Assembly: GCA_043733485.1 (NCBI GenBank)
Contig: JAYTGN010000305.1
Span: forward strand, 1 to 24,087
Source: Urbifossiella sp043733485
GTDB taxonomy: Bacteria; Planctomycetota; Planctomycetia; Gemmatales; Gemmataceae
Length of the DNA stretch: 24,087 nucleotides
Direction: 5' to 3'
Part shown: piece after piece, positions 1-9,221 of the stretch
Numbering within the stretch: position 1 is the stretch's first letter
Layout of the letters: each line of letters begins with the position of its first letter
The notes under the pieces: generated by a model
Database searches by the model: none
What the model saw: only the letters and a program-made list of their open reading frames with translations
What the model was told of the DNA's origin: nothing
Program-made: the position numbers and the translations under genes

Positions 1-5
1 ATCGT

Positions 6-82
6 AAAACCCGGTTTCTGCTTTGGAAACCGGGTTTTTTGAAGCGGAAGAAACCCGGTTTCCAAAGCAGAAACCGGGTTTC
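6..82. repeat. Pair of REP-like palindromes, head to head
   Basis: Two 31-33 bp hairpins lie next to each other. Unit 1 (6-38) has a 13-bp stem, AAAACCCGGTTTC with GAAACCGGGTTTT, around the loop TGCTTTG. Unit 2 (51-81) has stem AAACCCGGTTTC / GAAACCGGGTTT around CAAAGCA. Unit 2 is the reverse complement of unit 1, so the pair also forms one larger inverted repeat with a 12-bp spacer. A third identical unit sits at 9663-9693, which shows a dispersed family rather than a local accident. The pair lies just downstream of the Hsp70 stop codon and may also end that transcript. Mobilisation by a REP-associated transposase is possible, but none is visible here. Confidence 0.85.
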
Positions 83-91
83 AAAAACGAA

Positions 92-1663
<1,572 letters not shown>

Positions 1664-1745
1664 AGTTCCTTGATTGTACCGACGGACGATGCGGGTGTGC
1701 GAAGCGGAGGTGGGGAAATTCCGTTACAAGTCGCTCGGAGTCAAC

Positions 1746-1952
1746 TCATGGCTGGACTGCGAAAAGATCGGCCAGCGCGGCCGGAACTTCCTCGCCGTGC
1801 TCGATGCGTTCGGCCAGCACCAGCAAGGCGAGTAATCGCGTCGCGGTGGCCGCCTCCGCGCGAGTGGCCCCGTAAGCCATGACGCCGGGCAAATCGCGAA
1901 TCTCGCCGAGCCAGCGACCATCGTCTTCTTGTTCCAGTTCGATCGGGAGCAT
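1746..1952 (-). CDS. HicB-like antitoxin-fold protein, orphan
   Basis: This 68-residue protein shows the HicB-type beta-beta-alpha pattern: 'ELEQEDDGRWLGEIRDLPGV' (residues 5-24), then 'YGATRAEA' leading into a helix. The fold is that of partially degraded RNase H-like HicB antitoxins. It has no recognisable DNA-binding tail. The ATG at 1952 is preceded by AGGTGA about 5 bases upstream. It lies 29 bases downstream of a second HicB-like gene (1982-2212), and the two probably share a transcript. No HicA toxin is visible on either side, so the pair looks like orphan antitoxins or stand-alone regulators. The fold call is good; a toxin-neutralising role is only inferred from the family. Confidence 0.75.
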   Translation of the reverse strand: MLPIELEQEDDGRWLGEIRDLPGVMAYGATRAEAATATRLLALLVLAERIEHGEEVPAALADLFAVQP

Positions 1953-1981
1953 CGGTCACCTGGGGAAAGAAGTGTCGTTAC

Positions 1982-2212
1982 TCAGTAGGTAGATTGGCTC
2001 TTCGAAATCCATTTCACTGTCCTTCGCGGTCGGGGAATGGGAAGTGGCTGACCCGACTCCACCGCTGCCTCTGCGACGTCCACGAGTGCGCTCGCTAACG
2101 AACGTCGGGCCTCGTCCAAATCGGCTCCCCACGTAATCGCTGCGGGGAAGTCCAACACTTGCGCGTGGATTCCTGGCGAGACGTACTTGTAACCGGCCTT
2201 GTATCGCAGCAT
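1982..2212 (-). CDS. HicB-like protein, second orphan copy
   Basis: This 76-residue protein matches HicB in 'YKYVSPGIHAQVLDFPAAIT' followed by 'WGADLDEARRSLASALVDVAEAAVESGQPLPIP', the strand-helix pattern and the terminal 'G..LP.P' typical of the family. I take the ATG at 2212 because GGAG sits 7 bases upstream; a longer frame opening at 2233 adds residues with no family resemblance. It is the upstream gene of a two-gene HicB-like cluster. The tail 'RPRRTVKWISKSQSTY' is basic but is not a clear ribbon-helix-helix. A TACAAT box lies at 2247-2252. It differs strongly in sequence from its neighbour at 1746-1952, so the two are not a recent duplication. Confidence 0.72.
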   Translation of the reverse strand: MLRYKAGYKYVSPGIHAQVLDFPAAITWGADLDEARRSLASALVDVAEAAVESGQPLPIPRPRRTVKWISKSQSTY

Positions 2213-2246
2213 CGCCAATCTCCGCAAGCTCACGCGAACGCTGGCT

Positions 2247-2252
2247 ATTGTA
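2247..2252 (-). promoter_or_regulatory. Possible -10 box for the HicB-like pair
   Basis: On the minus strand TACAAT lies 34 bases upstream of the ATG at 2212. This would give a leader of about 28 bases, with a GGAG ribosome binding site inside it. No convincing -35 hexamer is present at 16-18 bp, so the assignment rests on the -10 box alone. Confidence 0.3.
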
Positions 2253-2362
2253 GCACCGGCCCGTCGATCGCGTGGCCGCTCCGAGCCGACCCTACTGTCG
2301 AAAAATCAAGATCCTGGCGTCGAACTTGTGAAACGGTCAACTCGCCTCAGGAGTCGCTCGGG

Positions 2363-3076
2363 TCATTTCGGTATCCGTTCGACCGCGCGCTTCGCCGCTT
2401 TGGTGGGGGCCGCGTCCGGGTGCCCGGTGGCCATTACGGCGAGGAGCGCCCTTGCCTCCGGAGTGCCCACGAATTCCAGGACCACTACGGCCCGGGTGGC
2501 TCGAACCCAGCTCGCCTTGGGTCCGACCGTCCCGACCAAATCGACGGCGATCGCCGCATCCCGGTTGCAGACGGCTTCCCCGCAGTTGAACCGGTACACT
2601 CTGTGGTCGGGGGAGTACCAATGCCATTTCTCGCCCGAGAGTCCATCGATTGGAAGGTCGCAAAGGACCGCGCCCAGCATTCGGCTGGCTGGCTTTTCCA
2701 GCAAAGCGTCGCGGAGTTCCTGCTCGCCGAGGGCCAACCGGGGGTCGAAGTAGTTGAACTCTTCAAACGCTTGCTTCGCGACTTTCTCGTCCACGCCTCC
2801 GAGGTCCGCGAGGAGTTTGTTTGCCCGCTCCTTCGTCAACTTGAAAGGCCGCAGCTTCCCCTTCAGATATTCGACCGAGTCTTCATGATGGGAGGCGAAT
2901 CGGAGGAGCGCCCGCCCCGCGGTTTGTTCATCCGCACTGAGCAAGTCCAACCATGCGGCGTTTAAATCCTTACGCACCTGATCCGGATTCGATTTCGGCA
3001 CCGGGGCCGCTGCGGTCGCGACCATCGATGCGAGAAGCACTGCGACGACCGCCGGGCCAACAACAGGATAGGACAT
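2363..3076 (-). CDS. Secreted HEAT-like protein of unknown function
   Basis: The product is 237 residues from the ATG at 3076. That start opens into a signal peptide, 'MSYPVVGPAVVAVLLASMVATAAAP', with likely cleavage after ATAAA. The reading frame extends 127 codons further upstream, but that part has no coding character. The mature N-terminal half (about 35-125) is helical. It contains 'VEYLKGKLRPF...KERANKLLADLGGVDEKVAKQAFEEF', which resembles the HEAT-like module that follows WD40 domains in many Gemmata proteins. Here it stands alone and exported. The C-terminal half (about 150-237) has two cysteines ('RFNCGEAVCNRD') and a further HEAT-like helix pair ending in 'AAKRAVERIPK'. I cannot assign a function; it is probably a protein-interaction scaffold in the periplasm-like space. 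Confidence 0.75.
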   Translation of the reverse strand: MSYPVVGPAVVAVLLASMVATAAAPVPKSNPDQVRKDLNAAWLDLLSADEQTAGRALLRFASHHEDSVEYLKGKLRPFKLTKERANKLLADLGGVDEKVAKQAFEEFNYFDPRLALGEQELRDALLEKPASRMLGAVLCDLPIDGLSGEKWHWYSPDHRVYRFNCGEAVCNRDAAIAVDLVGTVGPKASWVRATRAVVVLEFVGTPEARALLAVMATGHPDAAPTKAAKRAVERIPK

Positions 3077-3287
3077 CGATTCCCTCCGTGTGCATCGCTG
3101 AATCGCGGGCACCCGCCAAGCGAAGAGGATTTCGTGCGAGGGCTTCAAGAGCAACCACGATTCCCAGCTGAAGTGTAGCTTCACCCGCCGCAAACCTGCA
3201 ATTGCCAATCGGGGATTTTCCCCAGCTGTTCGCCCTCCGTGGCCGATGGCGTATCCTGATTCACACGCTCTCCGCTGGTGCCTTCCG

Positions 3288-4397
3288 ATGCGCACGACCG
3301 CACTTGCCGCGGCCTTCATCCTCGTCGCTGGCAGCGCGGCCCAGGCGCAGCCGGCCGAGGACATGAGCGCGAATCCCATCCTCCGCGAGTATCGGTCCAA
3401 GCTGCCGCTTCTCGTCGAGCGGTACTCCACGAACTGCAAGATTCGCGTCCGACGCATCTCTTATGTTGTTGACCCTCGACCGGGCGAGAACATCGGCGAC
3501 GAGGTGAGCAACATCGTGCGTGAAGTCGTAACGGATGGCCTGCAGATGAAGGAGGTCACTCTGGAAGCCAAGTGGACAAACCCCATACTGGACGAGAACA
3601 GGATCAACGACGACGATCGATTCTGGAAGCCGGAGATGCGGTTCAATGTCGGGCGAAAAGGAGCTGAGTTCAAGATTGCCGAGCAGCACCTGGCGAGATC
3701 GAGTCCCTACCAGCACGAAACGGCGAAGTACTGGTGGTATGCTCACACTCCGATGACGGCTGGTGGGGTGGGAACTACCTTGTGGTTCCAGGAGAGAGGG
3801 GGTCCCAACTCCGTGTTCGTCACGGTCGAGGATGTCAAACCGGCAACTCGCAACGGACGCGAGTGCATCGAGGTCAGATCGAAGTGGAATAACGGACACG
3901 AACTGGTCCATCTTTCCAGCACCTATCTCGATCCGTCGAACGATTACATCGCCATCGCGACGGAAACGGACTGGGCGACCGAGACATTTTTTGGGACCGA
4001 CCCTCCACCCAGTAGACGTTATAAGAGGTTAGCGGAGATTGTGTATCAACCGTCGGCCGAGGGCTTTCCGTTGCCGAAGTTCGTTCGCGGGACTTTCCAA
4101 ATCCAGGGTGGTGCCGTCCGCAAGGTGTACGACCTCGAGTTTCTCTCCTACGAAAAATACGTGCCGTCGCCGGAGGAGTTTCAGCTTGAGAAAGCTTATG
4201 GCATCCCCACGCCGGTGGTGCTGCCGGAGAAGGTGAAATCGACCTCGACCGCAGAGCCAGAGCCGCCGGCACCGGCCGCACCCGAGGAGGAGAGCCCGGT
4301 GTGGCCTTGGGTCGCCGTCGCGAGTGCGGTGATGGTGGTCGTAGTGGCAGATTTTGCGATCCGCCGTTATCGCAAGAAGGAAGCTCCGGCAAGCTGA
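3288..4397 (+). CDS. Secreted protein with one C-terminal membrane anchor
   Basis: The product is 369 residues. I take the ATG at 3288 because it begins a textbook signal peptide, 'MRTTALAAAFILVAGSAAQAQ', cleaved after AQA; an in-frame ATG at 3246 would add 14 residues in front of it. The large central domain (about 25-310) has no motif I recognise and is rich in beta-strand and charged segments. A Pro/Glu/Ala-rich linker (about 315-335) leads to a single membrane helix, 'WPWVAVASAVMVVVVADFAI', then a basic tail 'RRYRKKEAPAS', giving type I topology with the domain outside the cytoplasm. The gene is divergent from the secreted HEAT-like gene across about 210 bp. It ends flush against the convergent GH3 gene with no base between the stop codons. 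Confidence 0.8.
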   Translation: MRTTALAAAFILVAGSAAQAQPAEDMSANPILREYRSKLPLLVERYSTNCKIRVRRISYVVDPRPGENIGDEVSNIVREVVTDGLQMKEVTLEAKWTNPILDENRINDDDRFWKPEMRFNVGRKGAEFKIAEQHLARSSPYQHETAKYWWYAHTPMTAGGVGTTLWFQERGGPNSVFVTVEDVKPATRNGRECIEVRSKWNNGHELVHLSSTYLDPSNDYIAIATETDWATETFFGTDPPPSRRYKRLAEIVYQPSAEGFPLPKFVRGTFQIQGGAVRKVYDLEFLSYEKYVPSPEEFQLEKAYGIPTPVVLPEKVKSTSTAEPEPPAPAAPEEESPVWPWVAVASAVMVVVVADFAIRRYRKKEAPAS

Positions 4398-5990
4398 TCA
4401 GGACATCCAGCCGTTCGCTTCAAACCAGGTGGCGATGTCGCGGGTCAAGGTGCCGGTGTTGTCCATGGTGGGCACTTTGTTTTGGCCGCCGAGTTTGCCG
4501 CGCTGCTCCATCCACCGCGCGAAGCCGCCCGGCTTCACCGCCCGAACCCTCGGCATCAGCATGGTCAAGTCGCCGACGCGGTGGGCCGCATAGTCCTCGT
4601 TCAAGCGCGAAAGCTCGGCATCGAGTTCGCGCGCGAATCGATCGAGGTCGGAAGGGCACTTCGGCACGAACTCGACCAAATAGAGATGGTGGCCCGGTTG
4701 CTTCGGATCGAACGGGAAGACGGGACCGACGTGATGTTCCGGTGCGTTCACCCCACAGATCTGCGCGGCCCGCGTGATCGCCGCACTCACTTCCTCCGCA
4801 ATCAGATGTTCGCCGAACGCGGAGAGGAAGAACTTAGTGCGGCCCGTAAATCGCAAGAGCGGCGGGCTCTTACTCTCGAAGCAAACTGTGTCGCCCACGA
4901 GGTACGACCAGACGCCGGCACAGGATGTCATCACGACGGCGTACTGCACGCCGACCTCGATGGTGGCGAGCGTGTGCCGCGTCGGGTAATCCTTGTGGAG
5001 TTTGCCGTCGTCTCCAAACTCGCGGAAGGGGATGAACTCGAAAAACACGTCGTGATCGGGAACGAGGCGGAGCAGCTTGTAGCGTGGGTCTTCGGTCGCG
5101 ATGAAGCCTTCGGAGCAAGGGTAGACTTCGCAGTACTTCACGGCGTCGCTGCCGATGGCTTCCTGGAACAACTCGCGGAAGGGGCCGAAGCTGGTGCCGC
5201 CGTGAACGATGAGGCGCAGGTCGGGCCAGATTTCGGCGATGGTCGATTTGCCGGTCACTTCCTTGAGGCGGTCGAAGAGGACCATCATCCAAGCGGGGAT
5301 GCCGCTGATGGCGGTGATGCGTTGGTTGGCCGAGAGTTCGGCGAAGCGGCGGACCTTCTCCTTCCAATCGCTGAGCAGCATGGCGTCGGAGGGCGGGAAG
5401 GTGTAGGGGCGGAGGAAGTCGAGGAGTTCGCGGCCGGCGATGCCGCTGAGGTCGCCGGCGAGGCTGCCGTCGGCCTGCTTGCGGAGGTCGGTGCTGCCGC
5501 CGAGGAAGAAGAACTTGCCGTTGAGCAGCTTCGCCGAGGGGTTCGCGTGGCGGAAGAGTGCGGTCGTGGTGAACGCGGCTTTCTTGTTCGAGGCGACCAT
5601 CTCGCGCGAAACCGGCACGTACTTGGTCGCGCCACTCGTGGTACCCGACGAGAGCGCGTAGTACGGAATCTTCCCGGGCCACGTAACGCCGTCGAGCCGG
5701 GGGTAGGCGTCCTTCCAGTATTCGTTCCAGAACCATTCGTAGTCGTGAACGTGTACGCGGGCCTGATAGTCGGCCACGGATGAGATGCGGGAGAAGTCGT
5801 GATCGCGGCCGAACTTCGTGTCGCGGGCCTTGCGGACGAGGCGGAGCAACGTGTCGTGTTGAACCTGAGCGGCATCCATTCGATCGAGCGACGCGGTTCG
5901 GTGGTGAGCGTAGCGAAGCAGGACGGCATCCGCCGCCCGGCGAACCAGTTTGCTTCCCGCGAGAGGTGCCAGAAATGCCGTACTCGCCAT
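4398..5990 (-). CDS. GH3-family acyl-acid-amido synthetase
   Basis: The product is 530 residues, close to the usual 500-600 of the GH3 family, whose plant members (JAR1 and relatives) adenylate a carboxylic acid and transfer it to an amino acid. The phosphate-binding motif 'YYALSSGTTSG' is at about residues 110-120. Other family blocks are 'LRLIVHGGTSFGPFRELF', 'YCEVYPCSEGFIA' and 'VVMTSCAGVWSYLVGDTVCFES', followed by 'RLLR/FTGRTKFFLSAFGEHLIAEEV'-type C-domain sequence. The ATG at 5990 is chosen over one at 6035 because the family-like sequence begins with the later one. It is the last gene of a minus-strand run, 61 bases after a PmtA-like methyltransferase. Bacterial GH3 substrates are largely unknown, so the acid and acceptor cannot be named. 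Confidence 0.93.
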   Translation of the reverse strand: MASTAFLAPLAGSKLVRRAADAVLLRYAHHRTASLDRMDAAQVQHDTLLRLVRKARDTKFGRDHDFSRISSVADYQARVHVHDYEWFWNEYWKDAYPRLDGVTWPGKIPYYALSSGTTSGATKYVPVSREMVASNKKAAFTTTALFRHANPSAKLLNGKFFFLGGSTDLRKQADGSLAGDLSGIAGRELLDFLRPYTFPPSDAMLLSDWKEKVRRFAELSANQRITAISGIPAWMMVLFDRLKEVTGKSTIAEIWPDLRLIVHGGTSFGPFRELFQEAIGSDAVKYCEVYPCSEGFIATEDPRYKLLRLVPDHDVFFEFIPFREFGDDGKLHKDYPTRHTLATIEVGVQYAVVMTSCAGVWSYLVGDTVCFESKSPPLLRFTGRTKFFLSAFGEHLIAEEVSAAITRAAQICGVNAPEHHVGPVFPFDPKQPGHHLYLVEFVPKCPSDLDRFARELDAELSRLNEDYAAHRVGDLTMLMPRVRAVKPGGFARWMEQRGKLGGQNKVPTMDNTGTLTRDIATWFEANGWMS

Positions 5991-6051
5991 GGATGATCCA
6001 ATCAGTAGCAGCACCGGCTGGAAGCACGGTGCCACCCACCACCCACTACGA

Positions 6052-6693
6052 TCAGATCGCGTCCGCGGCGCGGTACCCGCGGCAGACGTAAACGCCGCCG
6101 GGCGGCACGTTCAACGGCACGAAACTGAAGCGGACGTCGTTGAAGTAACGGCAGTACATCCGGTAGTAAATCAACGGCATCACGGTGAGTTGGCGGAAGG
6201 TGCCGCCCGGCGCGAGCATCCGCGCCGACGTGGCGAGAACCGCTTCCCGCAGTTCGGCCGGAAACGAAGGCAGCGGAAGGCCCGAACAGACGTGATCGAC
6301 CTGCGTATAACCGCGCTCGGCAAGCAATCGATCGAAGTGGCAGGCATCGCCCTGCACCACATCCACCTGCGGGAAGCGCGCCTTGAGCCGGGCACACAGT
6401 TCGGGGTCGAGTTCGATCACGAGCAACTTCGTGTGCGGCTTCACGTGCTTGATGAGTTCGGCCGTGATCGGGCCAGTGCCCGCGCCCAATTCCACGATGC
6501 ACTTCGCGTTCTCGAAGTCGATCCCGCCGATCACCTTCCGCGCCATGAAGCGCGAACTCGGCGCGAACGACGCAATCGAACGGCCCTTCTTCCAGAAGGC
6601 CCTCATCATGAGCCACCAGTCCGGCCCCCGCGGCGCGATCGAAGGCGCGTGGGGGAGGGAGGGCGGAGCGGCGACCGGGGCGTGCGAGTTCAT
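6052..6693 (-). CDS. PmtA-like phospholipid N-methyltransferase
   Basis: The product is a 213-residue class I SAM-dependent methyltransferase. The SAM-binding loop is 'IVELGAGTGP' (66-75), the acidic strand end is 'LVIELDPELC' (91-100), and 'VVQGDA' follows. 'SFAPSSRFMARKV' (42-54) and 'VCSGLPLPSFP' (135-145) are typical of the rhizobial-type PmtA/ribosomal adenine methyltransferase-like group, in which PmtA methylates phosphatidylethanolamine to form phosphatidylcholine precursors. The ATG overlaps the hydrolase stop codon (TGATG), so the two genes are probably translationally coupled. The N-terminal 25 residues are Pro/Ala-rich and not conserved in the family. Family placement is good. The lipid substrate is inferred, and methylation of another small molecule in this cluster is possible. 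Confidence 0.85.
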   Translation of the reverse strand: MNSHAPVAAPPSLPHAPSIAPRGPDWWLMMRAFWKKGRSIASFAPSSRFMARKVIGGIDFENAKCIVELGAGTGPITAELIKHVKPHTKLLVIELDPELCARLKARFPQVDVVQGDACHFDRLLAERGYTQVDHVCSGLPLPSFPAELREAVLATSARMLAPGGTFRQLTVMPLIYYRMYCRYFNDVRFSFVPLNVPPGGVYVCRGYRAADAI

Positions 6694-7541
6694 CAGGTGG
6701 CTCGGGGTCTCGGTGACTTCGCAAGAAGGAGTTGAGTCCACGATGGAAGGGCGGTCGGGTTGGCGGCGCTGAGAAAGTGTACGACGAGCCGGTTGATCTT
6801 CCAAGCTTTCTCGATCTGCGGCGCGTGCCCGCACTTCGGAATGGAGAGGAACAAACCGTTGGGAAGTTCGCGGGCCGCTTCCTCGGCCGTGGCCGGATCG
6901 CACACGGTGTCTTGCTTCCCGGAGACGAGCAGCGTGGGGCACTTCATCGCCTTGAGCTTCTCGCGCACGGTGTAATCGAGGGTGCCGCGAACGGTTTTCA
7001 CGAAGCCGAGCTTCCAGCGGCGGTTGCCGAAGCGCGTCTTGTAGTAGCGGAGTACGTCGCCGTCCACGTGTTTAGGTTTGTAGAAGACGCTCTTCACCAT
7101 CGCGTTCGGATCGCGGCCGGTCATGCCTTCCATGATGGGGAGCTGTTCCGCGTCGCCCATGCCGGAAGGGCAGAGGAGCACGACGCGGTTCACGAGTTCG
7201 GGGTAGCGCACCGCGAACTCGACCGCCACTTTCCCGCCGAGGCTGCTCGACACAATGTGGTACGGTGGAGTCTGAACGAACTGATCCAGGTACGTGTGCA
7301 ATTGTTGAACGAGATACTCGACGGTGATCGGATCGCGATCGTGGATGCGTTTGTGGAGTGCCGCACCTTCGTAGACGAGAATGTTCGGCGTGAGAACGTC
7401 GAAGAAGCGGCCCCAGTACTTGCGGTTGCGGTACCAGGATTCGGATTGCTCGGCGAGCCCGTTGAGCAGCACGAGCGGCTGGCGGCGAATGTAGGTTGGC
7501 GGTCGAAGCCGCGAGAAGAGCCCGTTGATCGTCGATGCCAT
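6693..7541 (-). CDS. Alpha/beta hydrolase fold protein
   Basis: The product is 282 residues with the standard alpha/beta hydrolase layout. The oxyanion-hole strand is 'PLVLLNGLAEQ' (22-32). The nucleophile elbow is 'IVSSSLGGKVA' with probable Ser100. The acid is in 'VSGKQDTVCDP' (Asp211) and the histidine in 'PKCGHAPQIEKA' (His239). The elbow reads S-x-S-L-G instead of the usual G-x-S-x-G; small residues are tolerated there, so activity is still expected. The substrate could be an ester, an amide or a lipid; nothing in the sequence decides this. The stop codon overlaps the next gene's start by one base, tying it to the methyltransferase. A 149-bp gap separates it from the CPBP gene upstream, so a promoter may lie there. 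Confidence 0.88.
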   Translation of the reverse strand: MASTINGLFSRLRPPTYIRRQPLVLLNGLAEQSESWYRNRKYWGRFFDVLTPNILVYEGAALHKRIHDRDPITVEYLVQQLHTYLDQFVQTPPYHIVSSSLGGKVAVEFAVRYPELVNRVVLLCPSGMGDAEQLPIMEGMTGRDPNAMVKSVFYKPKHVDGDVLRYYKTRFGNRRWKLGFVKTVRGTLDYTVREKLKAMKCPTLLVSGKQDTVCDPATAEEAARELPNGLFLSIPKCGHAPQIEKAWKINRLVVHFLSAANPTALPSWTQLLLAKSPRPRAT

Positions 7542-7690
7542 GGAGGCCGCCGGGAAATCGGGCGGGAAGACGGTTCTCAGGTTTATTTAGGATACACCGG
7601 GGCTCGCGGCCCCTGGAGAAAAAATCTTCTCGCCTTCCTCAAGTTCCCGCGGCGGCCCTCGTCGGCACAATCGGAGCGGTTTGGCACAAC

Positions 7691-8563
7691 CTACCCGATC
7701 ATCCCCTTGCGCCAGAGGCTGGAGAAATCCATGCCCCAGGCGACGAAGATATGCAGCGCCGCGCCGGGCCAGACCGAACGCGTCACGAGGCTCACCACGC
7801 CGAGGCCCACGCCCGCCAAGATCGACCCGCACGTCTCCGGCCACGGCTTCTGAAAGTGAATCATGCAGTACGGGATCACCATCAGGAAGACGGAATAAGC
7901 CCCGAAGCGGTGCTTCGTGCCGTGGACGAGGAACCCGCGAAAGAAGAACTCCAACGACATGAACTGGATCGCGTAGATCACTTCCCACCGATAGAACACG
8001 GCCCCCACCTGATCGCGCGATTGAATGCGGTAGAAGGGATAGTGTTCTTGGAACCGCTGCTCCGCGGAGAAGAGGAAGACGAGCGGGATCATGATGGCCG
8101 CGAAAGCGGCATAGACGGGCCAGTCGGCCACGACGCCGCGGATGCCGAGGCCGTAATCCAGGAGGCTCTCGCGAAAAAAGAACTTGATCGTGATCAGGGG
8201 CAAAATCGTGTAGGTGAGGATGAGGCAGGTTCCGAACCAGGTGAGCCGCGGGCCTTGTTCCGTACTCCAGCCGAGCAGCGTTCCCACCACTTCTTGTTTC
8301 GCATCCGGACCGGAGCACTGTTCCGCGACCCAGCCGCAAAACGTGACGACGCGCTCCGGAGACGCTGTGTAATTCTGAATCGTGAGGCACGCCGCCGCGA
8401 CGATCGCGACCGCGATCAACTTCACATCGAGCCCCTGCCCGGCGGCGGAAGCGCGAAAAGCCATCGACTCCGCTTCGATCTTGCGAAGCGGTTCACCGAA
8501 CCAACGATTCCAGATGCGAAGGAGCAAGAGCGCGAACCACAGAGGCGCAATGGAACGAAGCAT
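7691..8563 (-). CDS. CPBP-family intramembrane metalloprotease homologue
   Basis: The product is a 290-residue multi-pass membrane protein. The ATG at 8563 starts the first hydrophobic helix, 'MLRSIAPLWFALLLL', one base after the lipoprotein stop; the frame extends upstream, but only as overlap with that gene. The CPBP (CAAX protease/bacteriocin-processing) signature is present: 'MSLEFFFRGFLVHG' supplies E-x3-R, 'YCMIHFQKPWPET' the H motif, and 'WPGAALHIFVAWG' the final H. The first glutamate of the canonical EExxxR is replaced by Leu, a common variant. Family members cleave inside membranes or act as non-proteolytic partners. The substrate is unknown. Tight spacing with the lipoprotein and the AhpD-like gene suggests joint expression. 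Confidence 0.88.
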   Translation of the reverse strand: MLRSIAPLWFALLLLRIWNRWFGEPLRKIEAESMAFRASAAGQGLDVKLIAVAIVAAACLTIQNYTASPERVVTFCGWVAEQCSGPDAKQEVVGTLLGWSTEQGPRLTWFGTCLILTYTILPLITIKFFFRESLLDYGLGIRGVVADWPVYAAFAAIMIPLVFLFSAEQRFQEHYPFYRIQSRDQVGAVFYRWEVIYAIQFMSLEFFFRGFLVHGTKHRFGAYSVFLMVIPYCMIHFQKPWPETCGSILAGVGLGVVSLVTRSVWPGAALHIFVAWGMDFSSLWRKGMIG

Positions 8564-8564
8564 T

Positions 8565-9215
8565 CTAATTCTTACGGGAATCCAGGGTAAAGAACTTGTT
8601 GAGTTCGGGGCCGGCGGAGGTGCGGTGGTAGGCGATGCCGAGGTAGAGCCCGGGCGAGATTTCGCGCACTTCATCGCGCACGTGCGAATACATCTTCGAG
8701 GTGTCGGCATAGTCGAGGATGAGCGAGGGTTTGCCGTCGAGCCAGCTTTCTCCGGGAGAAACGCGTGCGCGAATGGCCCGCAGCCCGAAGACGCGGTTCA
8801 CCATCATATTGTCTTCGGTGAAGACCTTGCCTTGCCAAATGATTCGCGTGACGGTCGCGGTGGGCGCGGTGAACGGGCTACCGGGATTCACAATCGCCCG
8901 ACCATCGGTGACGCCCATCGGCGGCCCGCCCATCTCAGAGTGGCGATACAGGCTCTCGAGGTCGCAGCGGTTCATGTGAACGAGATCGTCCATGCTGCGA
9001 ACGGAGTATTCCCTGCCCGGATGCACGGGTGAAGAAGAAGGCGACTTGCATCCTGTGAAGAGAGCGCAGGTGATGAGGCCGATCGCGACGAACCTCCCAG
9101 GGCTCCCGCCCTGGGCTAAAGCCGTCGGCCGCTCCGCGGCGAGAGCTTCTTCGCCGCGGAGCGGCCGACTTTTGTAGTCCAGGTCGGAAGCCCTGGGAAT
9201 CGGGGGGAAGCGCAT
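8565..9215 (-). CDS. Lipoprotein with an unusual repeat-derived N-terminus
   Basis: The product is 216 residues. A lipobox-type signal, 'FVAIGLITCALFTGC', places the lipidated cysteine at residue 56, preceded by an exceptionally long, charged 40-residue N-region. That N-region is encoded by a 104-bp nested palindrome (9095-9198). The ATG at 9215 is 6 bases after the AhpD-like stop, and I see no later ATG, GTG or TTG before the hydrophobic stretch, so the start is forced. The mature domain contains 'IIWQGKVF', 'VNRVFGLRAIRARV', 'ESWLDGKPSLILDYADTS' and 'VRDEVREISPGLYLGIAYHR'. I recall this pattern from conserved proteins of unknown function, perhaps small-ligand binding beta-barrels. The role is not established. 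Confidence 0.75.
   Translation of the reverse strand: MRFPPIPRASDLDYKSRPLRGEEALAAERPTALAQGGSPGRFVAIGLITCALFTGCKSPSSSPVHPGREYSVRSMDDLVHMNRCDLESLYRHSEMGGPPMGVTDGRAIVNPGSPFTAPTATVTRIIWQGKVFTEDNMMVNRVFGLRAIRARVSPGESWLDGKPSLILDYADTSKMYSHVRDEVREISPGLYLGIAYHRTSAGPELNKFFTLDSRKN
9095..9198. repeat. Nested palindromic element inside a coding sequence
   Basis: The core is a perfect 19-bp inverted repeat, GTCGGCCGCTCCGCGGCGA (9124-9142) with its complement at 9151-9169, around the 8-base loop GAGCTTCT. An outer pair, TCCCAGGGCT (9095-9104) and AGCCCTGGGA (9189-9198), encloses it. A small extra hairpin, CCCAGGGC/GCCCTGGG, lies in the left flank. GC-rich elements of this kind are dispersed in Gemmata-type genomes. 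Here the element lies almost wholly within the 5' part of the lipoprotein gene. Confidence 0.85.
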
Positions 9216-9221
9216 CCGTGC

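Noticed and set aside
7596..7618. Hairpin GGGGC/GCCCC as a terminator before the hydrolase gene
   Set aside because: No T tract follows it on the minus strand.
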